Source: Cristatella mucedo (lineage: Eukaryota; Bryozoa; Phylactolaemata; Cristatellidae). From it: 23,159 bases of DNA. Each line of letters starts with the position of its first letter. Positions within the stretch are counted from its first letter, which is position 1. Of this stretch, positions 1-8,502 are shown in pieces. The stretch is from contig WPIO01000577.1 of assembly GCA_009760855.2 (NCBI GenBank), positions 1 through 23,159 on the forward strand, read 5' to 3'. The notes beneath the pieces were generated by a model. It did no database searches. It was not told the DNA's origin and saw only the letters and a program-made list of their open reading frames with translations. Made by a program: the position numbers and the translations under genes.

Positions 1-26
1 ATAATAATAATAATATTGCACTTGAT

Positions 27-66
27 AAAGCGCCCTCAGAGAACTTAATCTCTTTCTAGGCGCTTT
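27..66 (-). other. LINE 3' UTR stem-loop
   Basis: A perfect 8-base inverted repeat (AAAGCGCC at 27-34, GGCGCTTT at 59-66) encloses a second 5-base one (AGAGA at 38-42, TCTCT at 49-53). Together they form a two-tier hairpin just before the TTA repeat tail. In L2/CR1-type LINEs the reverse transcriptase recognises the 3' end of its RNA, often through a hairpin near the tail; assigning that role here is inference. The related 3' end at 2605-2677 keeps the inner GAGA/TCTC pairing. Confidence 0.6.
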
Positions 67-231
67 ACATTTGCTGCAAAGTGATACGCAATAGAATAGT
101 AAGTAAAATCATGCTTGAAAAACAAACAAAATGAATAACATGGTTAGGGGTTACATGCACTGGGTCAGCATGCAAATGTGGTTAGTGGCAGCATGAACAG
201 TGTCAGCACGCATAAGCACATCGAGGACGAA

Positions 232-1834
232 TCACAAGGACCCACTAAATGCTGTCCTAAATAGGTATGTTTTTAAGTTTCTTTTAAATGTGGTCAGGTC
301 AGGGGATGTTCTGATGCAGGTCGGGAGGGAGTTCCAGGCTGTGGGAGCATACGAGCTAAATGCACGGTCTCCAAAGGATTTAAGGTTTGTACGAGGTATT
401 TCTAGACTGTTGGATTCCGAAAAGCGAGTGGTACGATGCTTTGCCTGATGGGGTAGTATCTCTGAAAGATAGGCTGGAGCCATAGAATGAAGAGACCTAA
501 AAGTGAGCGACAAAACCTTGAAGTCAATCCGTTGCTTGACTGGTAACCAGTGCAGGTCGGCGAGAAGTGGAGTAATGTGGCAACTGCGACGCTCACGGCA
601 GACAAGCCTAGCTGCAGAGTTTTGCACCAGCTGCAATCGCCTGATCGCACATGCTGGTAGGCCAGTAAGCAGTGAGTTGCAGAAGTCGAGACGAGATGTC
701 ACGAATGCATGGACCAACTTGGACGTGGTATCCTTATCTAAACAAGCCCTAATTTTAGCAATGTTATGAAGCTGAAAATAGGCTGATTTGACTGTGGAGC
801 TGATGTGGTCGTCTAACGAGAGGTCGCTTTGGAATATGACACCTAGATTTCGAGCTGATGCAACTGGAGATATGCTGGCAGAGCCAATTTTGAAAGTCAG
901 CCTTTCCAATTTCTGAATAACACTAGGTTTGCCCATAACTAGTAAGTTAGTTTTTATCATCGTTTAGTTTTAGAAAATTTGCTGCCATCCATGATCGGAT
1001 GTCATCAATGCATGCAGCAAGTGAGTTGAGAGAATTTGAGGTGCTCGAAGGCTGGGAGGGATCAAAGCAAAGGTACAACTGAGTGTCATCCGCATAGAAG
1101 TGAAAGCCTAGATTGTGCTTGGCAATCACATCAGCGAGAGGGAGAGTATAGACGGTGAAAAGGACCGGACCTAGCACAGAGCCCTGAGGTACTCCATATT
1201 TTAGAGGTACTTCAGATGATCTTTGTCCATTCACATCAACACTCTGGAGTCTCCCACTGAGATAGGACCTGAACCACTGCAGAGCAGTGCCAGTGATGCC
1301 CAGGCGAGATGAGAGGCGCTCTAGAAGTACTTTGTGATCGATGGTATCAAAAGCTGCCGAAAGATCGAGCAAAACAAGAAGAGACACTCTACCCATGTCT
1401 GCATTCCTAAGTAGGTCGTTGTATACCCGAAGCAATGCTGACTCTGTGGAGTGATTAGCTCTAAAGCCAGACTGGAACTTACTAGCAAGGTGTGAGGTTT
1501 CGATATACGAGTTCAGCTGGTCTGCCGCGACCCGTTCCAGTGTCTTTGATAGGAATGGTAGAAGGGAGACTGGGCGGTAGTTGCTTAAGTTCTCTTGGTC
1601 TAGTGTAGCTTTCTTGAGAAGTGGCCTGACTACAGCTTTTTTGAAAGGTGCTGGGACCTGACCTGAGGCTAATGACATATTAATGATGTTGGTTATGCAT
1701 GGCAGCAGCAGATCAATGCAACGTAGGAGCAGGACAGTGGGAATAGGGTCCAGTGGACTTGTTGTCTTCTTTGATTGAGATACGAGCTTTAGGACTATGT
1801 CACTGGTGACCTGTTTAAATGCAGACATTGAGGC
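232..1834 (-). pseudogene. LINE ORF2 3' part: reverse transcriptase plus C-terminal domain, one frameshift
   Basis: The first frame (947-1834, continuing open to 1849 inside the neighbouring SINE) encodes the reverse transcriptase. Counting from 1849, visible blocks are SNYRPVSLLPFLSK (89-102), FQSGFRANHST (125-135), the first catalytic Asp in LLDLSAAFD (160-168), YGVPQGSVLGP (218-228) and the catalytic FYADDTQ (251-257). It stops just after LKLNDDK. The second frame (232-960, 242 residues) continues seamlessly from that point. It carries the conserved LGVIF, SRLDFCNSLLTGLP, LQLVQNSAARL, DLHWLPV and SYAPTAWNSLP motifs of the L2/CR1 C-terminal region and ends at 232. The break is one extra A in a run near 952-956; copy C keeps the uninterrupted frame at the same place. 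The upstream endonuclease is absent, so even without the indel this would be a partial ORF. Confidence 0.92.
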
Positions 1835-2000
1835 GCCGTGATGGCACACTAGGTAAGGCGGTTGCTTTGACGACCTCGGTCCCGAGGTCTAGAGCTCGAT
1901 TCCTGCGGTGCGCGATTCTTTATCGCCACTGCAAGCGATGGTGATAGCCCTAAAAGGCTCTTCTGTCGCTATACAAAAAGAGGCTGTTCAATCAGCTAGG
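1835..2000 (+). mobile_element. tRNA-derived SINE, copy S1
   Basis: About 166 bases, starting GCCGTGATGG. The head has a box A-like TGGCACACTAGG and a box B-like GCTCGATTCCTG, the two internal RNA polymerase III promoter parts of tRNA genes. The body pairs TATCGCCA (1921-1928) with TGGTGATA (1939-1946), then AGCC (1946-1949) with GGCT (1956-1959). The 3' part reads GTCGCTATACAAA and ends near ATCAGCTAGGATTT. The same unit is repeated at 2678, 7019 and 12490. It is not a functional tRNA because the acceptor and anticodon arms cannot be folded convincingly. It meets LINE copy A head to head at a GGCGCC palindrome (1832-1837). Confidence 0.85.
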
Positions 2001-2014
2001 ATTTTAAATACACT

Positions 2015-2092
2015 AATGTATAAGCACATACAGACACGTGCAGTAATACATGCATGCACACATGCGCGCACACACAAAAACACACACGCAGA
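2015..2092. repeat. Imperfect CA/GCA-rich simple repeat
   Basis: The stretch just downstream of SINE S1 is an impure alternation of CA, GC and TG steps, including ACACACAAAAACACACACG. Open frames crossing it on both strands are by-products of the repeat. It may have expanded from the SINE tail region, but no pure tail is visible. Confidence 0.6.
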
Positions 2093-2100
2093 TCTTAAGT

Positions 2101-2604
2101 TTAGCTGCATTGGTGCATACCTGGCTCCACATGCTAATGGAAATTCCTTATGAGGTTCAGAAAGTCGGAATACAAGTAGCATATGATACAGAGATTCAGA
2201 ATTTTTTATTTGAGGATATGTTGCTTCTGGTTGACATCCAGGTTAGACATGTTTTGCATAATCACTTTTTCTTGTACATGGAAGTCAGTCGAAATTCAAA
2301 TCCCATTTCTAATATGCTTGTCTTCTGAAGGTACCCTGAACTAATATTCTATTGTCTGACCAATGTTATCAGTACTGCTTGACATTTCCCTTAAACATTA
2401 AAAGGAAGTGAATTAAACCAGCATAGTCAGTCAGCATTTACCTCGTAACCGACCTAAGCCCCTACAATCAAGGAAGGCTTCTCTATGGGTCATGGTGACA
2501 AGACCAGAATACAAAACATGTAGGAGAAATATCGGATGGAATTAGATGGTAGGGGGAGCAGCTTTGGCTAATCTATAAAGGAAAGCTAGGCTGAGTCAGC
2601 AAAC
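2101..2604. other. Unassigned stretch; possible LINE linker remnant at 2288-2345
   Basis: I see no gene here. A segment around 2288-2345 (plus strand) resembles the reverse complement of about 4862-4918: both contain TTCAAATCCCATTTCT followed by similar sequence for roughly 50 bases. Both translate into fragments loosely like the linker between endonuclease and reverse transcriptase in this LINE group. The similarity is short, so this is a weak call. Confidence 0.3.
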
Positions 2605-2677
2605 TAAATAAAATAAATATATACTTCGTTTGTATAGCACCCCAAGAGAACAATCTCCATCCGGGAGTTTCCTGGGT
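2605..2677 (-). mobile_element. L2/CR1-like LINE 3' end fragment
   Basis: Read on the minus strand this ends GGAGATTGTTCTCTTGGGG, then TGCTATACAAA, then an A/T tail rich in ATTT units. That matches the order in copy A: GAGATTAAGTTCTCTGAGGGCGCTTTATC and a TTA tail. Only the last 70 or so bases are present. Its inner edge lies at the palindrome CCTGGGT-CTTA-ACCCAGG (2671-2688), where a SINE on the other strand begins. Confidence 0.6.
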
Positions 2678-2827
2678 CTTAACCCAGGGGTAAGGTGCTT
2701 GCTCTTCACGAATCAAGGTCGTAGGTCAGAGTCCTGCAGTGGGCGATCCTTTATTGCCCCCTGCAAGCAGTGGTGATAGCCCTCAAGGCTCTTCTGCTGC
2801 TATATAAATGAGGCTGTTAAATCAGCA
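2678..2827 (+). mobile_element. tRNA-derived SINE, copy S2
   Basis: The head begins AACCCAGGGGTAAGGTGC, a box A region different from S1, and has a diverged box B (GGTCAGAGTCCTG). The body then follows S1 closely: GGGCGATCCTTTATTG, CTGCAAGCAGTGGTGATAG, AGCCCTCAAGGCT, TGCTATATAAATGAGGCTG. The AGCC/GGCT stem is kept although its loop differs. It is head to head with the LINE 3' fragment at 2605-2677. Confidence 0.8.
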
Positions 2828-2854
2828 AACATTAGAATTTTTAACTTCATATAC

Positions 2855-2985
2855 GCAGCAGGGCTCGATCCCACGACATTAGTCGTTAAAAGCAAGCACT
2901 GTACTCATTTATATAGAGGCAGAAGGAGATTGCCTACAACAGGACTCAAACCCAAGGCCTGGGCCTCAGATCAGCAAGTTATACA
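2855..2985 (-). mobile_element. Two degenerate tRNA-like SINE heads in tandem
   Basis: On the minus strand the outer unit (about 2985-2907) carries the box B-like GGGTTTGAGTCCTG, a shortened body (GGCAATCTCCTTCTGCC) and CTATATAAATGAG, which matches the SINE 3' part. It runs straight into a second head (about 2906-2855) with GTGCTTGCTTTTAACG and the box B-like GTGGGATCGAGCCCTG. This is the same family as S1 and S2, in opposite orientation and truncated. Insertion of one copy into another, or a dimeric transcript, would both give this pattern. Confidence 0.55.
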
Positions 2986-4150
2986 ATTCATAAGGCATGG
3001 TTCAGGTTTATGCCTCACACTTACAGGTAAGTGGAGCAAACCATACAGCAAAGGTGTAATGTAAAGAGAGGCAAACAATTATCTGTCTAGAGAATTCGAT
3101 ATTGAAATTTCAAGGAACTCAAAATCAGTTTTAAAGGATTCTCTTCGGGAATAATAGTACGGTACTATGACAGCAATCCGACGATTGCTATATAAAACAA
3201 CTTTATAGTCTGAGTGATACCACAATCAGTTATATGATATGCTGTTTGGACATTACAAAATAAGCAGTATTTTCTTTGCCCTTCGGTCATTTGTGGTGTA
3301 TATCAGGAATTTTCTGTGGATTTATTGCGGTTAGCTGAGTTTGGCCCATTTTGCAATGCGCTTGATTGATTGATGCCTGCTTTGTTAAGTGCAAACTAAT
3401 GGAGTTTATGACATATGACATGAAAGCACCAGCAAAACTCCCATATAGCACCACCAAATGCTCATGAAAACCAACAACCATGATGTGACGATTATTTCCG
3501 AATAAGATTGCTTCCTATGTACAACTAAATACGATCAATTAAAACAGCAGATTTTCTTAAATTCAACCCAGAGAAGTGCATAATGAAAATGCATTCCATG
3601 ATCAGTTCGAAATATTCACTCACAAGAGGGCCACCTCAAAAAAGAAGGGCAGGAAATTCTCTACAGAAAGGCCCACAGCTCTGATCACTTACGGCTCATA
3701 AAAACCTATGGACAAACAGCAACAAGATATCTTTGGGTCATAAACCATTTTAAGTGGTAATCAGTGAAGCAGCAAAAGTACTCAGGTGATCAGCTCCCAC
3801 TGTTGATGACGGCCATGCACTAATCTGTGTAAGTAGTGGCTACGGATGGGCCAGCATTTTGTCTTAGAGACGGTGGATTCAAATCTAAAGGTCGACTCGA
3901 CATATTGTTCTTTCTTTGTAGTGCTACAAGCGCCCTTTTGGAACAGTTTAGGCTATATCAACCTAGCAGGCAACTTATCCAGTATTACTCGGTAAGAATA
4001 TAAACATGAAATGAGGTACAGCCCAATAAAATAGAAACCACAGAGTTTGCAGCACCAGTGCTCAATAGTGATGTCGTATTAAATTACTAAAAAAAAGAGC
4101 AGCATTCGCTCCTAGGCCAACACGAGAACTTCTGGAGACCAATCAAATGC
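2986..4150. other. Unassigned AT-rich stretch, no gene recognised
   Basis: The longest open frame (64 codons, minus strand, 3287-3481) shows no recognisable motif. A box B-like GGATTCAAATC occurs near 3869, but no matching upper half was found. The rest shows no clear structure. If CNOT4 continues leftwards, this region may be intronic. Confidence 0.4.
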
Positions 4151-4151
4151 A

Positions 4152-4163
4152 GGGGGGGGGACA

Positions 4164-4195
<32 letters not shown>
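4152..4195. repeat. Poly-G tract (9 G, then 32 G)
   Basis: Nine Gs (4152-4160) are followed by ACA and then 32 uninterrupted Gs (4164-4195). A run this long can stack as four-stranded DNA, and its recorded length is unreliable in most sequencing methods. No gene or promoter feature is visible next to it. Confidence 0.95.
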
Positions 4196-4196
<1 letters not shown>

Positions 4197-5379
4197 GCTC
4201 GGCTCCAATGACCTTGCAAGCACTGGGCCACTGCTGTCAGCCTTGAGCCCAGTCGGCATAGTTCGGAAATAAACTTTTGCAAGCCGAACCCCCTGCCAGT
4301 GCAGCAGCCGCAAGTGATGGAGTTAGTCTACTTTAATTAATGCCCCACTTTGAGTTCTTGGATTGGACCACTGTGATGAAGAAAGTTACTCACGGTCGGC
4401 GCCAAACAGTTGGCCTGCCAATTAATAGAAGGCAAAACTCCGGCCGCAAGGCGCATCTATTCCGATTTATTTCGCATTGCATTGTGAACCCTTTGCTTGC
4501 TCTTACGAGGGGTTAATTTTTGTTAATTGCTCCTAACAATACCCTAGAGTGAGCACCTCACGACTTTTCCACCCGTACATAGGATGGCAGAAGAAAGCAT
4601 CACGTGTCACCTGATAAGCAGTGTTCAAGAAAAGTTGTTTGACTGTCAAGGGTACAGTGATACAGCACGGCCACATGACCACTCAGGAGGGGCTACTGGC
4701 TGGTTTCTTGATGGAGATAACAGCCAGTCTAAGGCTTCTGCTGCAGGGCAGCCGTGCAGGCGCACATTCACAGCTCTAGCTCACTCCTAGCAAATCTGCC
4801 TTTTTTAAAGGGTAGATGCTGAGATAATACTGAAGAAATTGGGCCCAGCGATCGAATATTTGTCTAGAATACTTTTCAACGACAAAAATGTCAGAAATGG
4901 GATTTGAAGTTTCGACGATTACACGAACCCTATCTAATCCGGAAGCAATACATCTACAAAGAACAAAAATTACGATCTCAGCATCATAGGCGCCTTGATG
5001 AACCTAGGTAGATCGAGGTACATGTTTGCAGCTACTCGAGGTCCATGCTTGTGACTTTTAAAAAGCTCCATTTACAGTGTAGCTTTGTGCCTTGTAAATC
5101 CACAACTCGGCTAATACTTTGCGGACCAGCATGAAATTTGAAATGTGAGTTCAGCTTTGCTTGAACAGCACTGAAGTAGTTATTTCTGATTTCAGCTGAA
5201 TAAGTATAATTTAAAGGTAACGTAGCTAACGTAAATTTTACCATGGAAGTCCATTATGAGCAAATGTTCATGTAAAGACCATAAGTATGCACATTACAAA
5301 CATATGCATCTCTTGTCTGTAACTCCACAAAGACTAGGTGGGCGTTATGCACCCACGTTACTGTTATGTGTATCAAAGC
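4196..5379. other. Unassigned stretch, no gene recognised
   Basis: Open frames at 4584-4790 (plus, 68 codons) and 5032-5244 (minus, 70 codons) show no family signature and no convincing splice frame. About 4862-4918 (minus) may be a scrap of the LINE linker, as noted for 2288-2345. I see nothing else here. Confidence 0.4.
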
Positions 5380-6240
5380 CTAAGCGATTTTCGGTGCAAA
5401 TACCATAGCCAACAGACTCCATCTAACGAAATAAAGAGAACGTAAGAAGCATAGCTTGAGTTTCAAGAAGGCAATCGAAAGAGTTAGCAGCATTTGAAGT
5501 AGCAGCTGGAAAGGATGGCAGCTGGAAAGGATGGCAGCTGGAAAGAACAGCTGGAAAGAACAAGTAAAGGTGCATGCTCTCGGGCTAGAAGTGATGGCCA
5601 ATGCTGCAGGCCTAGATTACCTTTCTCCAAAGGCGGAGCATGAATCGAGAATAGAATAAAACACGAAGAAACCGATGCTTTGTGGAACTCAATTGCGGAA
5701 CTCCCGAAGGTTACAGGTCTGCCGGTTGAGATCTGACGGATAAGATCTGACGGCATGGCATGATCAGATAGATCTGATTCTAATCACCTAACCCTCACCA
5801 GCGATCATTATCCATGTCCCTCATGTATGATCTTGTGATTGATTGTACTGAAAGCTGTCCACAAGTCCCGCAAGATCAAGGCAGTGACGGTTCCCATCAT
5901 TTGTACTAGCAAGGAGGTTGAAAGGCACACGAAGGATAGCAACCTTTGAGGATTGGTGTCACATGAATCCCGACTCAAGTTTTCTGGATACACCATTCTC
6001 ATCTAGGCTGAACAAGCTGTTCAGTGATAGTCTTTTCGAGAATCTCGGACTAAAAAGGATGAATGAAGACTGGGCCACAACTTGCCCGGACCTTTGCATT
6101 GCCTTTGAATAACACCTAAACTTATTTAGGATATGAATGGCAAGACTACTAACTTTAACTTTTTTTATGGGCCTTAATTGTGGCACCCACTATGTCTTCT
6201 GAAACTGAAACCTTGAAATTTCTCAAGCGACTCATCGCTT
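5380..6240 (-). mobile_element. L2/CR1-like LINE, copy B (decayed internal fragment)
   Basis: This reverse transcriptase fragment is read in several shifted frames on the minus strand. From 6240 downwards, SVSEDIV matches the VTSDIV start of copy A. Then come pieces resembling ILN..SLASGQV, PRFSKRLSLNSLF (block 1), DENGVSRKLESGF (the FQSGF block), LILRDLWTAFSTINHK (catalytic block A, keeping both acidic positions) and a degraded PQGSVLGP block near 5690-5650. Nucleotide similarity continues through the YADD region to roughly 5380. Many stops and indels break it, and neither the 3' UTR nor the endonuclease is visible. It includes its own tandem repeat at 5502-5562. Confidence 0.7.
5502..5562. 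repeat. 16-base tandem repeat inside LINE copy B
   Basis: The unit GCAGCTGGAAAGGATG occurs twice exactly from 5502, followed by two variant copies ending AAAGAACA. It lies where the alignment to copy A passes just beyond the YADD motif, so it probably expanded after the LINE inserted. Confidence 0.85.
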
Positions 6241-7018
6241 TAAGCTGGCACAAGTAGCGTTATGGATGCACCAACAGGTGCTATTCTTTTCAACGACGAA
6301 GGCTAAAAGCATATCAGATGCACAGCCACAATATATGGGGAGTGCGACCATTCAGATTTATCAGGCAAATCATTCACTTACTCGTGAATTTTTTTTTTTG
6401 GACATGCAGGCCATATTGCAGTTGCCACTCTCCAGCTGATAAGCAATTCTCTTATGACAGGAGTTAGGAAGTCACATAATCAATGCTCCCTTCCCAACAG
6501 CCAGACAGGCTGGACCACTGGCAGCAATGTGCAGGGCACTGCTACTTTGGCCTGCAAGCAGCTGTAAGCCCAGGGACAGGCACTGTTTTCAATCGTCGCA
6601 GGAGGGGATATATAGTTGGAGGAGGAAAATCTTAAGCCGATGGTCAGAGCCTGAGCAGAAACCAGCAATATATTGTTAAGATCGATAAGAAAAATCATAT
6701 ACGTGTAACGATGATCTTTTTTCCTACAACACTATACCTAAAACGAACGCACGAGGATCAAACTGGGCTGTGGTACAAAAATCGCCTAAACGCACACATG
6801 TAGCTCGAACTTGTGCTGTGCACACTCGACCGACTAAACCTTAACCTCATGGCATACGGCAGCTTGTGCAGAGAGCTTCAACAGCCATTCACACACACTT
6901 GCTGGCTCTAGCGACTCTGATTGGCGCACTCCCCTAATCTTCAGCTCCTCCATAGTGGTTTAGGTAAAGGCACAAACATAATAATGTCCTGTCAGTGACC
7001 ACGATCTACAAGAAATCC
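6241..7018. other. Unassigned stretch, no gene recognised
   Basis: The LINE-like signal of copy B may extend a little further (GTCGTTGAAAAGAAT near 6284 resembles the FFVEKI linker motif) but fades. The minus-strand frame at 6480-6698 (72 codons) has no recognised motif. Confidence 0.35.
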
Positions 7019-7184
7019 TAGCTGATTAAACAGCCTCTTTTTGTATAGCGACAGAAGAGCCTTTACGGCTATCACCACCGCTTGCAGTGGCGATAAAGAA
7101 TCGCCCACCGCACGAATCGAACCCACGACCTCGGGACCAAGGTCTTGAAAGCAACTGCCTTACCTAGTGTGCCATCACGGCTCC
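7019..7184 (-). mobile_element. tRNA-derived SINE, copy S4 (full length)
   Basis: This is the best-preserved copy. On the minus strand it starts GAGCCGTGATGGCACAC, has the box A-like TGGCACACTAGGTAAGG and the box B-like GGGTTCGATTCGTG, and continues through the body hairpins. TATCGCCAC pairs with GTGGTGATA over nine positions with one G-U, then AGCC pairs with GGCT. It ends at GTCGCTATACAAAAAGAGGCTG and AATCAGCTAGGATTT. No clear target-site duplication was found in the flanks. Confidence 0.88.
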
Positions 7185-8496
7185 AGATAACATATCCAAC
7201 ATTCACAGCAGCAACTTGGCAGTGGGACCCCAATGTTGAATCTCGACCAGACCAGAACCCAGCCCCTACCATCAAGGTCGCCAGGCAGGCTTCAAGTGGT
7301 ATTGGCATCAGCTGTGCTAGCTCCCTGAGCTAGCGCATCGGGCACTCGAAAACGCAGTCAACGATGCCGAAGTGCAAGAGTCTCGGCACCACTAGGTTCT
7401 CCGCCTCAGCTCCGGAATCTCCGGAAGCTGCTGCAGGGGATGCACAGCTGTATGAGGCTGCACAACCTGGCACCGGCACATGGCACCGGCAGCTGGCTCC
7501 CTCTCTACATCGTTTGCATTCACTGCTTCACCGACTCACTTGACATCTACCACACGGTTTGTTTTAAGATACACGCTTAAGAACTGCCGGAGGCTGCGCT
7601 ACATCTGCAGAGGAGGCCGGCGCTCTCGAGACTTTCGAATGCACACAAGCCGGCGAGACAGTCAAAATGGCAAGACAACTAGCCCTGCTGGGCAATGCCG
7701 ACAACAATTACAGGCCCAGCTACCCAGGAAGGGCAGCGGTCAGCAGGTCGTCATGGCCGTGGGCATGGCTCTCAAGTTATCTCCACTCGGCTCCAGCTTG
7801 CTATCCCCTGTCCTCATGCAGCAGACAATCTGTATTCAACCATTTCCCCCAGCTTAACTTCATCGTTGCATTGTGAAACTGATCACAACTAATGACTCAT
7901 AAAACTGCTCACTGCTGTGACAGCACCGTCCACATACACATCCAGTGGCAGGTGACATATGGCGGGCGCCCTGACACACGTTAAAATAAATAAGTGTGCA
8001 TCGATCGACTTAGTGAGTACCCACGACGACGCTGCATGCAGCATTTGCATCCAAGCAAACCATTCACTGGCCAAACAGGTTATCGGCTGTCACTTCACGT
8101 CACTCCGAGGCCAGGGCCTAACCAGATGATGCTTTGCCATGGTTAGACCTCATGCGCCCCCTCACAAACAGCACTCACGGTGTGGAGCATTCGATGGGGG
8201 CTGAGTAAGGTGGTGAGGGGATGGTCCCGAAGGACTAGCAGCTGGCCTCTTCACAACCAAGAGAAGAATGGCACCGACCAGAGCAGCCACATTTTCCAGA
8301 GTGCTGGTTGCATGTTCGGGTGTGAGGCAAGAGGCATGCAGGCCCACCGAAGCCACAATCACGGAGCATCTGCGGGCGACTAAAAGTGACCTGCCCGTGC
8401 TAGAGTGTCCAGGTCGAGCTCGACTCATGGGACACATCCTGTAACCATCCTGCGACTCTCACGAGTGACGAGCCGAGCATGTGACTTCGGGCGGCC
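7185..8496. other. Unassigned stretch, probably CNOT4 intron 2
   Basis: This lies directly downstream of the CNOT4 RING exon on the minus strand. I searched by eye for the expected next part of CNOT4 (a basic coiled segment, the KNLVFVVGL start of the RRM, and the CCCH zinc finger) and did not find it. A 125-codon frame at 7480-7857 (plus) has no family signature. Base composition is more GC-rich than the flanks. Confidence 0.4.
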
Positions 8497-8502
8497 ACTC
8501 AC

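Larger units (their letters stand above)
1..1834 (-). mobile_element. L2/CR1-like LINE, copy A (5'-truncated, near-intact 3' half)
   Basis: This is a non-LTR retrotransposon read on the minus strand. It runs from the start of the reverse transcriptase region at about 1834 to a (TTA)n-type tail at positions 1-17, which continues out of the window. The protein has the Jockey-superfamily (L2/CR1/Crack type) reverse transcriptase blocks followed by the long conserved C-terminal domain of that group. A 3' UTR of about 230 bases contains a nested stem-loop at 27-66. The endonuclease region is missing, so this is an ordinary 5'-truncated insertion. It is the least decayed of the copies here, with a single frameshift in the coding part. 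Its 5' edge abuts the 5' end of a SINE on the other strand. Family placement comes from the protein motifs, not from a database search. Confidence 0.9.

Noticed and set aside
200-769. Plus-strand frames opposite the LINE C-terminal domain
   Set aside because: Antisense shadows of the LINE protein.
1835-1920. Functional tRNA gene
   Set aside because: Box A and box B are present, but the cloverleaf arms do not pair and the sequence is repeated as a SINE.
3840-3960. Possible tRNA-like head with box B GGATTCAAATC, sharing GTGCTACAAGCGC with 17000
   Set aside because: No convincing box A at the right distance, and the shared stretch is only 13 bases.
5032-5244. 70-codon minus frame with AEIRNNYFSAVQAKLNSHF as a LINE linker
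   Set aside because: Loose resemblance only; no neighbouring LINE sequence in frame.
7545-7612. Possible CNOT4 RRM exon (frame with AVLKR between a CTGCAG acceptor and a GTGAGT donor, minus strand)
   Set aside because: The matched string is only a few residues, and every frame of the would-be exon has a stop.
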